NCBI GenBank assembly: GCA_047967505.1
Contig: CM106538.1
DNA: 64,000 nt
Source: Dipteris shenzhenensis
Taxonomy: Eukaryota; Polypodiophyta; Polypodiopsida; Gleicheniales
Direction: 5' to 3' (one strand)
Positions 31,578 through 42,859 of this stretch are shown here, one piece after another; the stretch's first letter is position 1; each line of letters starts with the position of its first letter. The position numbers and the translations under genes are program-made. Under the pieces are notes generated by a model, which ran no database searches, had not been told where the DNA came from, and saw only the letters and a list, made by a program, of their open reading frames with translations.

Positions 31578-32890
31578 ACATGAGGTCTAGGGAACTCAAC
31601 GAGAAGATCCTAAAACTCCCACATACAAAAATTTTCACAAGAGATCTAAGGAACCCAACAAGGAGATCTTAAAACTTTCACAAACTAATTTAATAATTTC
31701 ATAAACACGAAAACAAGCCCAGTTCTCACAAGAGATCTAAGGAACTTAACAAGGAGATCCTAAACTCCCACATACAAAAATCTATTCACATGAGATCTAA
31801 GAAACTCAACAAGGAGATCTTAGAACTCCCACAAACAAATTTCATAGACACAAAAACAAGCCCATTTATCACAAGAGATCTAAGGAACTCACCAAAGAGA
31901 TCCTAGAACTCCCACGTACAAAAATCTATTCACATGAGATCTAAGAAATTCAGCAAGGAGATCTTAGAACTCCCACAAATAAATTTCATAGACACAATAG
32001 CAAGTCCATTTATCACAAGAGATTTAAGAAACTCACCAAAGAGATCCTAGAACTCCCACGTACAAAAATCTATTCACATGAGATCTAAGAAACTCAACAG
32101 GGAGATCTTAGAACTCCCACAACCAAATTTCATAGACACAAAAACAAACCCATTTATCACAAGAGATCTAAGGAACTCACTAAAGAGATCCTAGAACTCC
32201 CACGTACAAAAATCTATTCACATGAGATCTAAGAAACTCAACAAGGAGATCTTAGAACTCCCACAAACAAATTTCATAGACACAAAAACAAGCCCATTTA
32301 TCACAAGAGATCTAAAGAACTCACCAAAGAGATCCGAAGGAGATCTTAAAACTCCCACAAACAAATTTCATAGACACAAAAACAAGCCCATTTATTACAA
32401 GAGATCTAAGAAACTCACCAAAGAGATCCTAGAATTTCCACGTACAAAAATCTATTTACATGAGATCTAAGAAACTCAACAAGGAGATCTTAAAACTCCC
32501 ACAAACAAATTTGATAGACACAAAATCAAACATATTTCTCACAAGAGATCTAAGGAACTCAACAAGGAGATCCTCAAACTCTCACAAAAAAATTTATCTC
32601 ACAAGAGATCCAAGGAACTCAACAAGGAGATTCTAGAACTCCCACAAACAAATTTCAAACACATAAATATATAAATTATTTTTATCACAAGAGATCGAAG
32701 GAACTCAATAAAGAGAATTTAGAACTTCCACAAACAAAGTTCAAACACATAAATATCTAAAATATTTTTATCACAAGAGATCGAAGGTACTCAATAAAGA
32801 GAACCTAGAACTCCAACAAACAAAAGAAAAGACCAAAACCAAAATCCAAACAAGAGATCTCAGGAACTCACAATGAGATCCTAAAGTTCC
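31578..32890. repeat. Tandem array with 144-bp higher-order unit
   Basis: The phrase cacatgagatctaaga starts units at 31791, 31935, 32079 and 32223, exactly 144 bp apart. Each unit contains two related halves of about 64 and 80 bp, both built on agatctaaggaactcaacaa and agaactcccac. Copies are more divergent at the two ends. The array lies within the hAT block, 5' of its transposase gene. Confidence 0.9.
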
Positions 32891-33229
32891 CTGATAAAAA
32901 TCTATCTTGTTTCGGACCTTCTAGATTGCTTTCACAACCTTGAGGACCGTTCTCCTTCTTTTCCTTTTTAGATGTCTTATGCTCGGCTGAGGAACCAAGC
33001 GTGAGATAAGAAAAATTGGCAAACAATGAGATTATATGCAAAATCAAAGAAATGTATTTGTCCTAATATAAGTTTATTCGTACAAATATGTGGTGATGAT
33101 GTGGCGATTTATATAAAAAACGTGACGTGTCACCGTTTTTTTAATCGATTTTTTCTTCCATTCGAATCATTCGAGCAATTTTCTCGATTTTTTCGAATCA
33201 CAAATTCGAATTTTTCTACTTAGGTTTGA

Positions 33230-34300
33230 GCTGCTCTAGGCCTCCAAAAACTGGACGAAATCTTTGTTTTAGGCTTCCTGGCCAGATTGGTACCAAATCC
33301 ATTTCACCTACTAGGATTGGAATGCCAGGGGCCAAAAGGGTGCTAGAAAGAAATCGTTTTTGCTGTTTTTCACCTCTTCCAGGGCTGTTGCTGCTGATTT
33401 TGACTGCCAGACTGCTTGGAAACTGCTCCAAATTAATTCACATACTTGGTTGCTGCTGCTCCAGGGTTTCGAGAGCCCTCTGATCAGTTAACTGTCTCCT
33501 AGACGCCCTACAGTTGTCTTAGAACCTTCAGAGTTTCTTGTCTTGCTGCAGCTGACCTTTCTGTGAGCCAGGAATAGATGAGGTTGGCTGTTTGTTGGCC
33601 TTCTCCCTACTAGGACTCCTTTGAAGCTGCCAAGACAGACTTGGCTGATTTTCTCTCCTGCCAGGACTCCCTTGGAGCTGCCAGGTTAGAACTTATCAGC
33701 TAGATACGGAAGAAAGGTCTCCCAGAAGCCCTACAGTTGTCTTAGAACCTTCAGAGTTTCTTGTCTTGCTGCAGCTGACCTTTCTGTGAGCCAGGAATAG
33801 ACGAGGTTGGCTGTTTGTTGGCCTTCTCCCTACCAGGACTCCTTTGAAGCTGCCAAGACAGACTTGGCTGATTTTCTCTCCTGCCAGGTCCTGCCAGGAC
33901 TCCCTTGGACTGCCAGGTTAGAACTTATCAGCTAGATACGGAAGAAAGGTCGCCATGGAATGCTGCATTGGACTGGGATGCCTTTCGGAGTCTGGAACTG
34001 TTTGCATAGCAGGACGGAAGTGCCTGTGAACAGATTATTCAGTTGGCCGTTTTGGTCGGATGCATGAGAGCTTTTACTGTATTTTTAATTCCTTTTGAAT
34101 AAAAGATAAAGAAATACTGAAAGGTTCGCTAAATTTTAGGGCCAATGTGGTGTCTGGTGCAGACAGGGGCAATCTAGCTTTTCAATATTGGCTTTGGAAT
34201 TGTTTGTGTGTGTTGTGGATATTTTTGAAGTGGCTGAAAGTTAAGTATTTGCTGATTGTATCTCTTCATTGCCCTTTAGATTTCCCGAAGGCCAATTTCA
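33230..34300 (+). mobile_element. Diverged LTR remnant related to gypsy element 1
   Basis: Bases 34085-34300 follow the LTR of element 1: aaagaaatactgaaagg, ggggccaat-like, gcaggggca-like, and a final ggccaatttca matching ggccggtttca. The left part contains a 223-bp tandem duplication (about 33495-33717 and 33718-33952) that element 1 lacks. It is adjacent to the right end of arm B and is followed at about 34305 by a LINE fragment. Confidence 0.65.
33495..33952. repeat. 223-bp tandem duplication
   Basis: Cctacagttgtcttagaacc begins at 33508 and again 223 bp later; both copies run through ctgccaggttagaacttatc. The second copy has an extra ctgccaggtc near 33885. Confidence 0.9.
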
Positions 34301-34304
34301 GACT

Positions 34305-35507
34305 TATCAGATTGATCAGGAGGTACGGGGATCGTACCTCAAGACGTAGATTGCCATGGCTTGCATTGTCTTCCTCTATGGCCCTAGCAATTGAGGGTGA
34401 CCCGATGCTGGTACGCACATACAGGCATGTGGTTTGAGAGATTGGGGCTCATGTGAATAGACTTCCCCCCTTCTAGTACAGTATTGTCGCGCCATTTCTC
34501 CCACTTAGGTATCACAAGGTTAACCTGGTCATACACAAGGACCTCGTGCAACTACACACATCCCGGATTGTGTGAACTCCTGGTGTCTACAGAGACCACT
34601 ACCTAAGATATCTCTGACGAGGGTTTAATTGATTCTCCTGGGTACACTCGGATTCACCTCTCCCATTCACTTAGGATCTCTATCGGACATTTTTGGGTTT
34701 CTTCGCATTGACTTCGCATTGAGAGTGGATGAGCTGAGGGAGTACCCAGGCAGAGGCGCATATGTACTTTGTGCGATTCACAGGAGATTGAGTTTCATCT
34801 TCAGATGTCCAGTATAATACGAGATCCAAGGTCGCTTTTGCAATCTCTTTAGAAATAGCTTTGGGCTCCTCTCCCGCTTCCTCAATTTCCCAGACTAGAG
34901 ATGTTTGGCTGCCTTCATCCATGAGGCACGCTAGACATCGGGGGCGCTTACATCACAAAGATAGGGACCGGACGCACGGGCAGATTTTTCTTAGAGCCTG
35001 ATCACCAGCCAACCCACACAGGTGATCGCCCCATAGGCCTCCGTCGACACGATGGGATCCAGAGCCATCGACATGATGTATCTGACTGAGGATAGACACG
35101 GAGATTAGTAGAGACATCCCCTCCATGTTCAAGGCAGGGGTGCGTTTGCAAGGGTCACCGTAGCCTTGGTGCGACGCAGAGCCTCTGCTAGGAGATCACG
35201 TCCCACAACACCCACGGATAGTCGACAGCACCCTATCTCTGATTTTATTCTACCACTGTCCCACTAGTCGCTAGGTTCTCCGTGATATTGGGGCCTGCTT
35301 TGTACTTTGATGATATGATGATAGCTGATGGGGAGGGTCATATCGACATAATGTTATGATTGTGTATTGATGTTCTTTTATGACTATGTAGCATATAGCA
35401 TGTAGTTTTGGGTGTTGATACTCGCTTAGTAGCTCCACCCTTCTAGCTTGTTTTAGATGAGGTTTCTCATAGTCTCATAGACCCATCGGTCTTCCGAAGA
35501 CTTTAAT

Positions 35508-35559
<52 letters not shown>

Positions 35560-35560
35560 C
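34305..35560 (+). pseudogene. LINE 3' fragment with (CT)n tail
   Basis: It aligns with the C-terminal part of the LINE at 41480-42840. Shared items are RRYGDRTSRRRLPWLALSS, the SHSLRISIG-like segment, RICTLCD-like cysteines, and the 3' end cccatcggtcttc, gaagactttaataaact, then (CT)n (35510-35556). It is 5'-truncated and interrupted by stops, as is typical for LINE insertions primed at the target. Confidence 0.75.
35510..35556. repeat. (CT)n microsatellite at LINE 3' end
   Basis: An uninterrupted CT run of about 45 bp right after tttaataaact. Confidence 0.95.
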
Positions 35561-35569
35561 ATTCTTATT

Positions 35570-36290
35570 CTTATTTTCTACTTTTTTTCTTCCTTTTTGT
35601 TGTTTGGTTGGGTTTTCAAAGCTTTGTAAGCACTGGGTTCTCCCAAGTGATTCCGAAATCTTTTGAAACCCAATGGTAGCTTATGCTTGAGTACTGATGT
35701 GCACATAAGCTACAAAGTTATTATTATTCTTTATTTTTCTCTTTTACTCTTAATTTTCTCTAAAATGGCTTATAAACTCTCATTTTGTTGATTCTTTAGC
35801 TTGTTCAATAAAAAATCTAATTTGTAAGATTTGATATATTCTAGTCTTATGAATGTATATATCAGCTTCACTCCCATTCTCTCCACTCTTAATCCTTTTC
35901 CCATTTCTCATAGGTGTCTCCAATGCAGTCCCAATGAATGATGAAGAAGGAAATTGCAATGTCATCATCCTTGCCTTTCGGCAAGACAAGAAGTGTTCTC
36001 TTTTGCTCAATGGAAAGTGGCATCCAATCGATTCCTCATATTTGCTTTGACCAGGTTGGGCATGTGCTCCCAAACTCTAGGCTAAGCTTTGCATTTGGTT
36101 AGGGTGAAGGTCTCGAATAAATAGAAAGAGGAGAAGAAAATGAAATCCCACCACAGGGTATCCCGGAGGGGAAGACTGATAGATAGCCTAGAAATTACAC
36201 TCGGAAGTGTTTCACTAGGGAATCAAGCTTCATCAACATGTGTACACTTCACAACCATGCATGTGTGTGCAGACTAGCAAATAGACTATC
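35570..36290. other. Unassigned stretch
   Basis: No family recognised. A 97-codon minus-strand frame (35780-36073) is open but shows no known motif and is likely chance. Confidence 0.4.
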
Positions 36291-36299
36291 TCAACAATA

Positions 36300-38670
36300 T
36301 AGAAGCAACTCTTATATATTTCCGTCCGTCCACAAATTGGACAAGATACAATACCAAAAGGTTCTCCTACTATATGCTTGACACCTCTAGATCTCTGAGC
36401 TTGGGTGCTCCATTGAGCTTATGTAGACTCTTTGTCCAAAGGATCTCTTTCACCTTGCTGTCGGGAAACTCAGCCTAGGTGGGGAGCTCCTTGAGCTAAG
36501 TCTGCAGCCCTTTGTAAGTCACCTTCACCTCCTGTGTATAGGCCCAAGAATGGTTCTCCTACTCTTGCTCTTGGATTGTTTCTCCAAATGATGAGGTAAT
36601 GAGGCCCCTAGGGCCACTAGGGCCACCTTTTATAGGGCTGGAGCCCCTGGCCAAAAACCGACCCAGATGGCCGACTTTTTTACCCCTACCAGCTGACTTT
36701 AGCGGGAGGTCTATAAACGGCCCCCCAGAGCTCATTTGCTTGATTTGGTCGGCCTTGCCTGGCCATATGGCTTCCATCCGTTGCCCAGGAAGTCCCACCC
36801 TCTATCCTTTGCCCCAAACCTGCCCATAGGGTCCAAAACCTTTGTTGAACCTATGGTTTTGAAATGTTGTCCCCCTCAAGTCATAGCCATCGTCTGATCC
36901 TAAGTCTTCAGGTCTTGTTGAAGAATCTTCCTCTGCTTTAGTAACACCAACGAAGCATCCAAATGACTCTAGGTACTCGTCACTGTCCATCACCTTCATA
37001 AAGGATCCAGACTCCTCTTTTGACCACTTCTTAATGTCTGGCATTCTCATATCTAATCTCAGTAGCATTGGAGTTGCCATCAAGAAAAGTTCTCTCACCG
37101 CCACCTGAGCTGACTCCTCTGACTTTGAGTTGGTGCCCTTCTTCTTCTGATAGCCTTCTTCTTTTTGCAATCTTTCACAAATGTCCTGGCTTATCGCAGT
37201 AGAAGCACTTCTTCATTTGAAGAGTTTTCTCCGTCGTCAGATTTGGGCTTGCCTTTACCAGGCTTACCCTTGCTCTTTCCTTTGCTCCTGTCCTAGGCTA
37301 TCAGGGCCTTGTTATCCTTATCCACAGCATCATACTTCTTTTCCAGAGCTTCTTGCTGCAGCAATAATGGAACCACCTCCTCAAAAGTCACCGGTGCCGC
37401 CCTATGCCGTGCAGTCAGCGTAGTCACAAAACTACTATAGCTCTGGGAGCATTCCTAGCAACAACCTTGTCATCCTAGTCGAGCTCAACTATTGCCAATT
37501 GATCTTCATCTTGGTGATGTGTTCTTGTACCGATCCCCCTTTATTCACCCTCATGCTGTACAGTTTTGTCTCGAGGTCCAAGATTCTCGTTTCATTGTCG
37601 AGCTCATACATATCCCTCAATGTCTTCCATGCCTCGAAAGAAGTGTTTGCCATCTGAATATACGGCAACACCATATCCGCCGTCGTACCCACAATGATAG
37701 CCAAGGCTTCCACATCCCGGATATGCGATGCTCTCATTGATACAACCTGCGTGGTCCGGTGCTGTTGTCACCGCTGGAGAAGATGATGTGGCTAGAGTAT
37801 ACGGTGGCCTAATGTATGAGCTCCATCCTCATCACAATCCCCACGACTCCCTCAACACTAAGTGGCTCTGAACCTTCATTTTCCACAGGGTAGTTGGTCC
37901 TGTCGAGCTTAACTATCTCAGGATAATTTGGGATCTGGTATCTATTGGCCATAATAATGAACTGAAGAAGCAACTCTGATATATTTCCGTCCGTCCACAA
38001 ACTGGACAAGATACAATACCAAAAGGTTCTCCTACTACATGCGTGGCACCTCTAGATGTTTGAGCTTGCGTGCTCCACCGAGCTTATGTAGACTCTCCGT
38101 CCAAAGGATCTCTTCCACCTTGCTGTCCGGAAACTCAGCCTAGGTGGGCAGCTCCTTGAGCTAAGTATGCAGCCCTGTGTAGGTCACCTTCACCTCCTGT
38201 GTATAGGCCCAAGGATGGTCCTTTTGCTGCTCCTTCCTTCTCTTGGATTGCTGCTCGAAGTGATGAGGTAATGAGGCCCCTAGGGCCACCTTTCATAAGG
38301 CTGGAGCCCCTGCCAAAAAACCGACCCAAATGGCTGTGGTCTTCAACATGAAGACCAAAATGTTCAAACAGCAATGCCAACTATATTAACAAGGAGGCAT
38401 GAGGTACATGGAGCACTGCCCCTCGCCAAAGGGAGTTGGGTTGAAGAAGGAAAGAAGACAATATGGCATTATGCCAAACATAAAGAATGCTCATGAACCG
38501 ACTCTTCTGCCCCTACCAGCCGACTTTAGGGGGAGGGCTATAAATAGCCCCCGAAAGCACATTTGCTTGATTTGGTTGGCCCTGCGTGGCCGCATGGCTT
38601 CCATCCATTGGCCTAGGCAGTCCCACCCTCTATCCTTTGCCCCAAACCTGCCCTTGGGGTCCAAACCTTT
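36300..38670 (-). mobile_element. Short copia-like element: gag between long direct repeats (TR-GAG-like)
   Basis: Direct repeats of about 540 bp (36300-36842) and 700 bp (37964-38670) flank a gag-only interior on the minus strand. The right repeat has an extra 160-bp piece (about 38335-38500). A PBS-like TATATCAGAGTTGC lies beside the gag end of the right repeat. No protease, integrase or RT is visible. This resembles non-autonomous TR-GAG elements, but the repeats also share sequence past the PBS-like site, so a tandem or recombined structure is possible. Confidence 0.55.
36800..37951 (-). pseudogene. Copia gag of a second family
   Basis: On the minus strand it starts MANRYQIPNYPEIVKLD (about 37951). 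The UBN2-type region includes MVLPYIQMANTSFEAWKTL and RDMYELDNETRILDLETKLY. The knuckle CFYCDKPGH is at about 37195, with a 1-nt deletion before its last Cys. An acidic tail (VTKAEEDSSTRPEDLGS) follows. It differs in sequence from the GTAC-leader copia family. Fragmented by frameshifts. Confidence 0.75.
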
Positions 38671-38689
38671 GCTGTATTTTGTATGTGAG

Positions 38690-39780
38690 GAATGCTTATA
38701 ATTTTATCATGTCACGATATTTTTATTAGGCATGACTTCTTTGAGGCAGCTTGTTTATTTTGAGTGGAATTCATGGCCTGAATGTAATTTTTGGGGCTAC
38801 ACAAGTTAAAGTCATAGTTTTGGATGATTGTTTTTGGGATGATATTGGCATAGTGCTTGATGTGACAAAGCCCTTTGTTATCATATTTCAGCTTTGGAGG
38901 CTGCAGCATGTCTTGGATCCAAAATTGTAAGGATAAGAAAAGAGACAAACACAGAGCTAGTATAGGGATGGAGTAGACATTGAGGCAAATAGCCTCAAAC
39001 ATGGATAATAGAAGGAAAGGCAATAATGGATCCTATATTACAAGTAGAAAAAATGGTTATTTGATTTGGAGGATGCACAGAAGGACATGTTCGAGGTTTC
39101 CTTCATTTTTGGGTGGGAGGATTATGGCAGATGCTCCATTGTGGTATAGGTTGGCCATCTATATACCTAGCTAGGGAGTCAACTCCTTGCAAATGTGAGT
39201 GCTTGTGGAAGTATTTTGGGAACATTGCATCCAAGAAGAAGAAGAACTTGCTCGTTATATAGAAGGCGAATGACGTTGTATTGCAAACTTTTGTTTGCTA
39301 ACCAATTCGGGTGGAGTACACTCTCGAGCCATGTATTGGATTACATCCCATTGTAGCTTACATGGATGCACTAGTAGTTGGTCCTTTTGAGGATCCCAAG
39401 CTTGAGAACAATGGTGTGTGTGTGTGGGGGGGGGGTGGTGGTGAAGGAGCCCTCTATGCCATGTTGATCCCTTGAGGGCCAAGGCTTCAAGCCTCTATTA
39501 GGTTATCTCTTCGGAGACTAGAGAGGAGAGAGGGGTTAGATAGATTGATCAGGTTGAGCACCAACATCACTCTAGTACCGATTTCCTTCCTCGACAGCAC
39601 CAGCTCTCACTAGAGCAAGAGCCACGTCGACAGAGGTCCTCTCTTCTATCCTTAGCCGTTATGTGCTTTGCTTTTTTGTACTCCCCATAGAGCAACAACC
39701 TGTTGTATCTCTTTGTTGACATTCTTATCTCAGACATCAGCCTTGGATCTGAATGCCTGCTTTAATGAACCCATCCCTTA
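38690..39780. other. Unassigned stretch with homopolymer runs
   Basis: No coding region recognised. A G-run is present near 39427. It ends in a LINE-type 3' tail. Confidence 0.4.
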
Positions 39781-39865
39781 TTTTTCATTGTACTTGGTTC
39801 TTTTCAGTCTCATAGACCCTTCCGTTTTTTGAAGACATTGATAAACTTTCTCTGTCTTACCACTC
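39781..39865 (+). mobile_element. LINE 3'-end remnant
   Basis: Cagtctcatagacccttcc, ttttgaagacattgataaact and ttctctgtctt match the 3' ends at 35470-35520 and 42690-42740, with changes. Only this tail is recognised. Confidence 0.55.
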
Positions 39866-40616
39866 ACTGACACTCAGGTGTGGTTTGATTATGCACGCAC
39901 ACTCTATGATATCCCAAATCAGCTAGTCCCTAACCTCACATATGCCACACCCCACATCTTGCATCCTCTTCACTAGGGGGGGGGGGGTAAAGGATGCCGT
40001 AATGAAACTTCATAATGGACGAGCGAAGGATCATGAGGGACTATGCATTGAGCTCATTGCATATGGGATTAACCTCCTAGCCCCGATCTTAGCAAAGCTA
40101 TTTAATGAAGCTGTTTGTTTGGGGTTCCCACGCACTTGGACCATTAACACTATCTCACCCATTCACAAGGCAGGGGATGCCATGAGCCCGGAGAACTACA
40201 AGACCTTTATGATTGGACATGTCATGTCCAAGATTTATGCATCAGTACTTGATTCTGAGGTTAGCAGATTTGTGGAGTGTTGAGGACCTAAAGCAGCAAG
40301 ATAGGCCGGATTCTGGCGTGATCATGGGACCATGGACCACATTCTCACGCTCAGATGTATCATCGAGGAGGTCAGGGCACGGAAGCAGAGGGTTTACTAT
40401 TGCTTTGTGGATTTCTGCACGGCATTTGACACGGTTCTGAGAGTCCGCCTCATACGGCGCCTACAAGATTTGGGTTACGACCAGGAGATCATTTGGGCTG
40501 TCATGGCACTTTATGAGAGTTTCAGGCAAAGTTTGGGAAGGATCTGGATGGAGAGACGAGATCATGAGCACTATCGGGGTCAAACAAGGGTGTACATTAT
40601 CACCTACCTTATTTGG

Positions 40617-41032
40617 GAGAGACTAAAATGAAATCGTTTAGACTTCACAAGCAGTTGTAGCTTGAATGAAGAGATTTTGGACTACTTTTTGATTAGCCTT
40701 CTCCTTTAGTGCTAGCCTTCATCATGGCTAAGTCTGCCCTTCACCTCTGGAGTGTCGATAGAAACTCAGTACGAAGACTTTGTATAAATGGATCCTCAAG
40801 TATGTGTGGGTGCGTGGATTTGTATGTGTGAGAGCATATTTTTATACTATGGTCTATCCCTACTGTTGGGCGCTGACGACGTCAGTGGGGATGTCATAGT
40901 AGCTAGTCCCTGCTATGCATGATGGAGTTTATGGTTTTCAACCTTATGAGTGACTATCATGAGATTGAAACTGCACTATGTTGTGTTTTTAGAGAATGAG
41001 TTTGGGAATGTTCCTGGATTCATCTAGGTATA
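40617..41032. mobile_element. 416-bp insertion in the LINE RT, flanked by 26-bp repeats
   Basis: Tgtacattatcacctacctt (40591) and tgtccattatcacctacctt (41033) begin 26-bp copies differing at two positions. A long target duplication like this is typical of LINE-driven (SINE-like) insertion. No pol III boxes and no A-tail were recognised. Confidence 0.55.
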
Positions 41033-42518
41033 TGTCCATTATCACCTACCTTGTTTGGCCTCTACATTGATGAGCTACATTTCATAGTGAAGATGGGTAG
41101 TTTCATAGTGAAGATGGGTAGTTTCATCATACACTTATCTTGGGGTTGTCTTTTCCGGACCCATCTTCACTATGAGACCCACGATGCAGGCACGCTTGAG
41201 CAAAGGATATGCTTCATTGGCTAGACTAGAGAGGCAGTGCTTCCGCTCTCACTTTCAGGATTCACGGACCAAAGGGTTTCTTTTTGACTCCTTTGTCCGT
41301 CCAGCGGGGATGTATGGCAGTCCATGCTGGGGCCCCAACTTGTCGGATACAGAGTGGGCCAGGGTGGAGCGGCTACAGGTTCTCATGTTATCACGGATGA
41401 TCCGTGGTAAGCCATCTGTTCCTCATGAGATTATTCGGGCGGAGTTTGGGTCACCCCCATTAAAGCTAGATGCTGCATTTCAGGTCATCACGTATCTGTA
41501 CCGAGTCAGGGAGTATGGGGATTACACCTCTGGGCGTAGCGCGCTACCATGGCTAGCACTATCCTCTTCTACGGCACTTGCAGCAGGAGGAGACCAGAGG
41601 TGCTGGTATGCATGCACAGAGATATGGTTTAAGGGACTGGGGCTCCATATGGACAGACCTCCATTCCAGTACAGCATGGATGCTCTGTTTTCTCCCCTCC
41701 TATCACACGAGGTCAACGAGGTTATCCGTGAGGATCTATTACAGCTACACACATTCCGGACCTGGTCGGGCCCGAGCGATCTTCCAGTGAAGCTGGGCTT
41801 CTACAGAGATCACTTCTTACATATCACAGCGGAGGGTTTCATTGACCCACTAGGGTACACTCAGATTTACTTACCCCACTCATTGAGGATCTCTCTTGGG
41901 CAGTTTCGGGTCTCTTCATACAGACTTCATATCGAGAGCGGCAGAGCAGAGTGACTACCCAAGGAGAGGCGCATATGCACTTTGTGTGACATGCAGGAGG
42001 TTGAGACAAAGGAGCACTTCATCTTCAGGTGTTCTGTTTACTACGAGATCCGCGGACATTTCTACGTCTCTTCAGAGACAGCTATGGGGTTTTGGCCCGA
42101 TTCATCTCCTACGCAGACCAACGATGTTTGGCAGGTTTCGTTCATGAGGCACTTAGACACCTTGAGAGGATACTTTGAGCACGGAGACAGGAGCACACTT
42201 CTTCCTTGGTTGATCCCTCTCAGAGCTCTATCACGGAGTTTTTCTAGCCAGATCAAATGACACACACAGGACGAGGCCTTGACATGACCGTGATTTGGAG
42301 CCTGTGACCCAACAGCTCAGACAGAGGGTTGACACACATATCACACTTGGGGACATCCCCTCCCTGTTTAGAGTCGGGTATCGCCCAACGGGGGTCACAG
42401 TAGCCCTAGTTAGACGTAGAGCTATGACCAGGAGACATGCGAGGGCTGCACCTCTGTGTGGCCCACAACACTCTATCGCCAATTTCATGCCCCCATTGCC
42501 TCATCCACCCTGATGTCT

Positions 42519-42551
42519 TGATGGTGATGATGATGATGATGATGATGATGA
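42519..42551. repeat. (GAT)n microsatellite
   Basis: About ten GAT units in the LINE 3' region. Confidence 0.9.
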
Positions 42552-42729
42552 GATAGTCGACTAACGACATGACATGACTATGTTGTACTTAGGAATTAGT
42601 ACTGACATTCTGCATTTTTTGCATTTGCATTGGTGTGGATGCTCGTTTAGGAGCTCCACCACCACAGCTCGTTTGTACCAGGTTTTTCACAGTCTCATAA
42701 ACCCATCGGTCTTCTGAAGACTTTAATAA

Positions 42730-42840
42730 ACTTTCTTTCTTTCTCTCTCTCCCTCTCTCCCCCTCTCTCCCTCTCCCTCTCCCTCTCCCTCCCCCTCTAT
42801 TCCCACCCCCCTCCGCCCCCCTCTCTGTTCTCTCTCTCTT
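42730..42840. repeat. Polypyrimidine tract (CT/CCT-rich)
   Basis: Follows the LINE 3' end; consists of tttc, ct and ccctct runs. The minus-strand Arg/Gly/Glu-rich reading frame across it is not a gene. Confidence 0.85.
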
Positions 42841-42859
42841 TTCATGCATCATGTACTTG

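Larger units (their letters stand above)
29082..32951 (-). mobile_element. hAT transposon block inserted in arm B tail
   Basis: Arm A reads atacaactccttcttttcc without interruption (minus strand of about 7130-7150). In arm B, atacaac and ctccttcttttcc are separated by this 3.87-kb block. It contains a hAT transposase on the minus strand and a 144-bp tandem array upstream of it. A clear 8-bp target duplication and terminal inverted repeats were not found, so the ends may have been altered. A near-palindrome attatatccgatataat sits at the left edge. Confidence 0.7.
17608..33230 (+). repeat. Inverted duplication, arm B
   Basis: Read on the plus strand it has kinase N-lobe, inverted kinase C-lobe (18145-19112), an unassigned insert (19113-19511), gypsy element 1 (19512-27940), gene X (27941-28781), a tail matching 7320-7100 (28873-29081), the hAT block (29082-32951) and the rest of the tail matching 7130-6945. 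Without insertions it equals arm A in length and order. Confidence 0.85.
39976..42840 (+). pseudogene. Non-LTR retrotransposon (LINE) ORF2 remnant
   Basis: RT begins after a 12-G run (39976-39987): VKDAVMKLHNGRAKDHEG, ELIAYGINLLAPILAKLFNE, INTISPIHKAGDAMSPENYK, then DHILTLRCIIEEVRARKQ and CFVDFCTAFDTVLRVRL. A 416-bp insertion (40617-41032) interrupts it. It continues CPLSPTLFGLYIDELH, but the catalytic FADD region is missing. A 260-codon frame (41172-41954) covers the region after RT. A Cys-rich end RICTLCDMQEVETKEHF and FRCSVYYEI (to about 42260) resembles LINE C-terminal zinc regions. The 3' end is ttaataaactttctttct and a pyrimidine tract. The element copies itself by priming at nicked DNA; this copy is dead. 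Confidence 0.85.

Noticed and set aside
42589-42852. Arg/Gly/Glu-rich 87-codon minus-strand frame
   Set aside because: It is a reading of the LINE pyrimidine tail.
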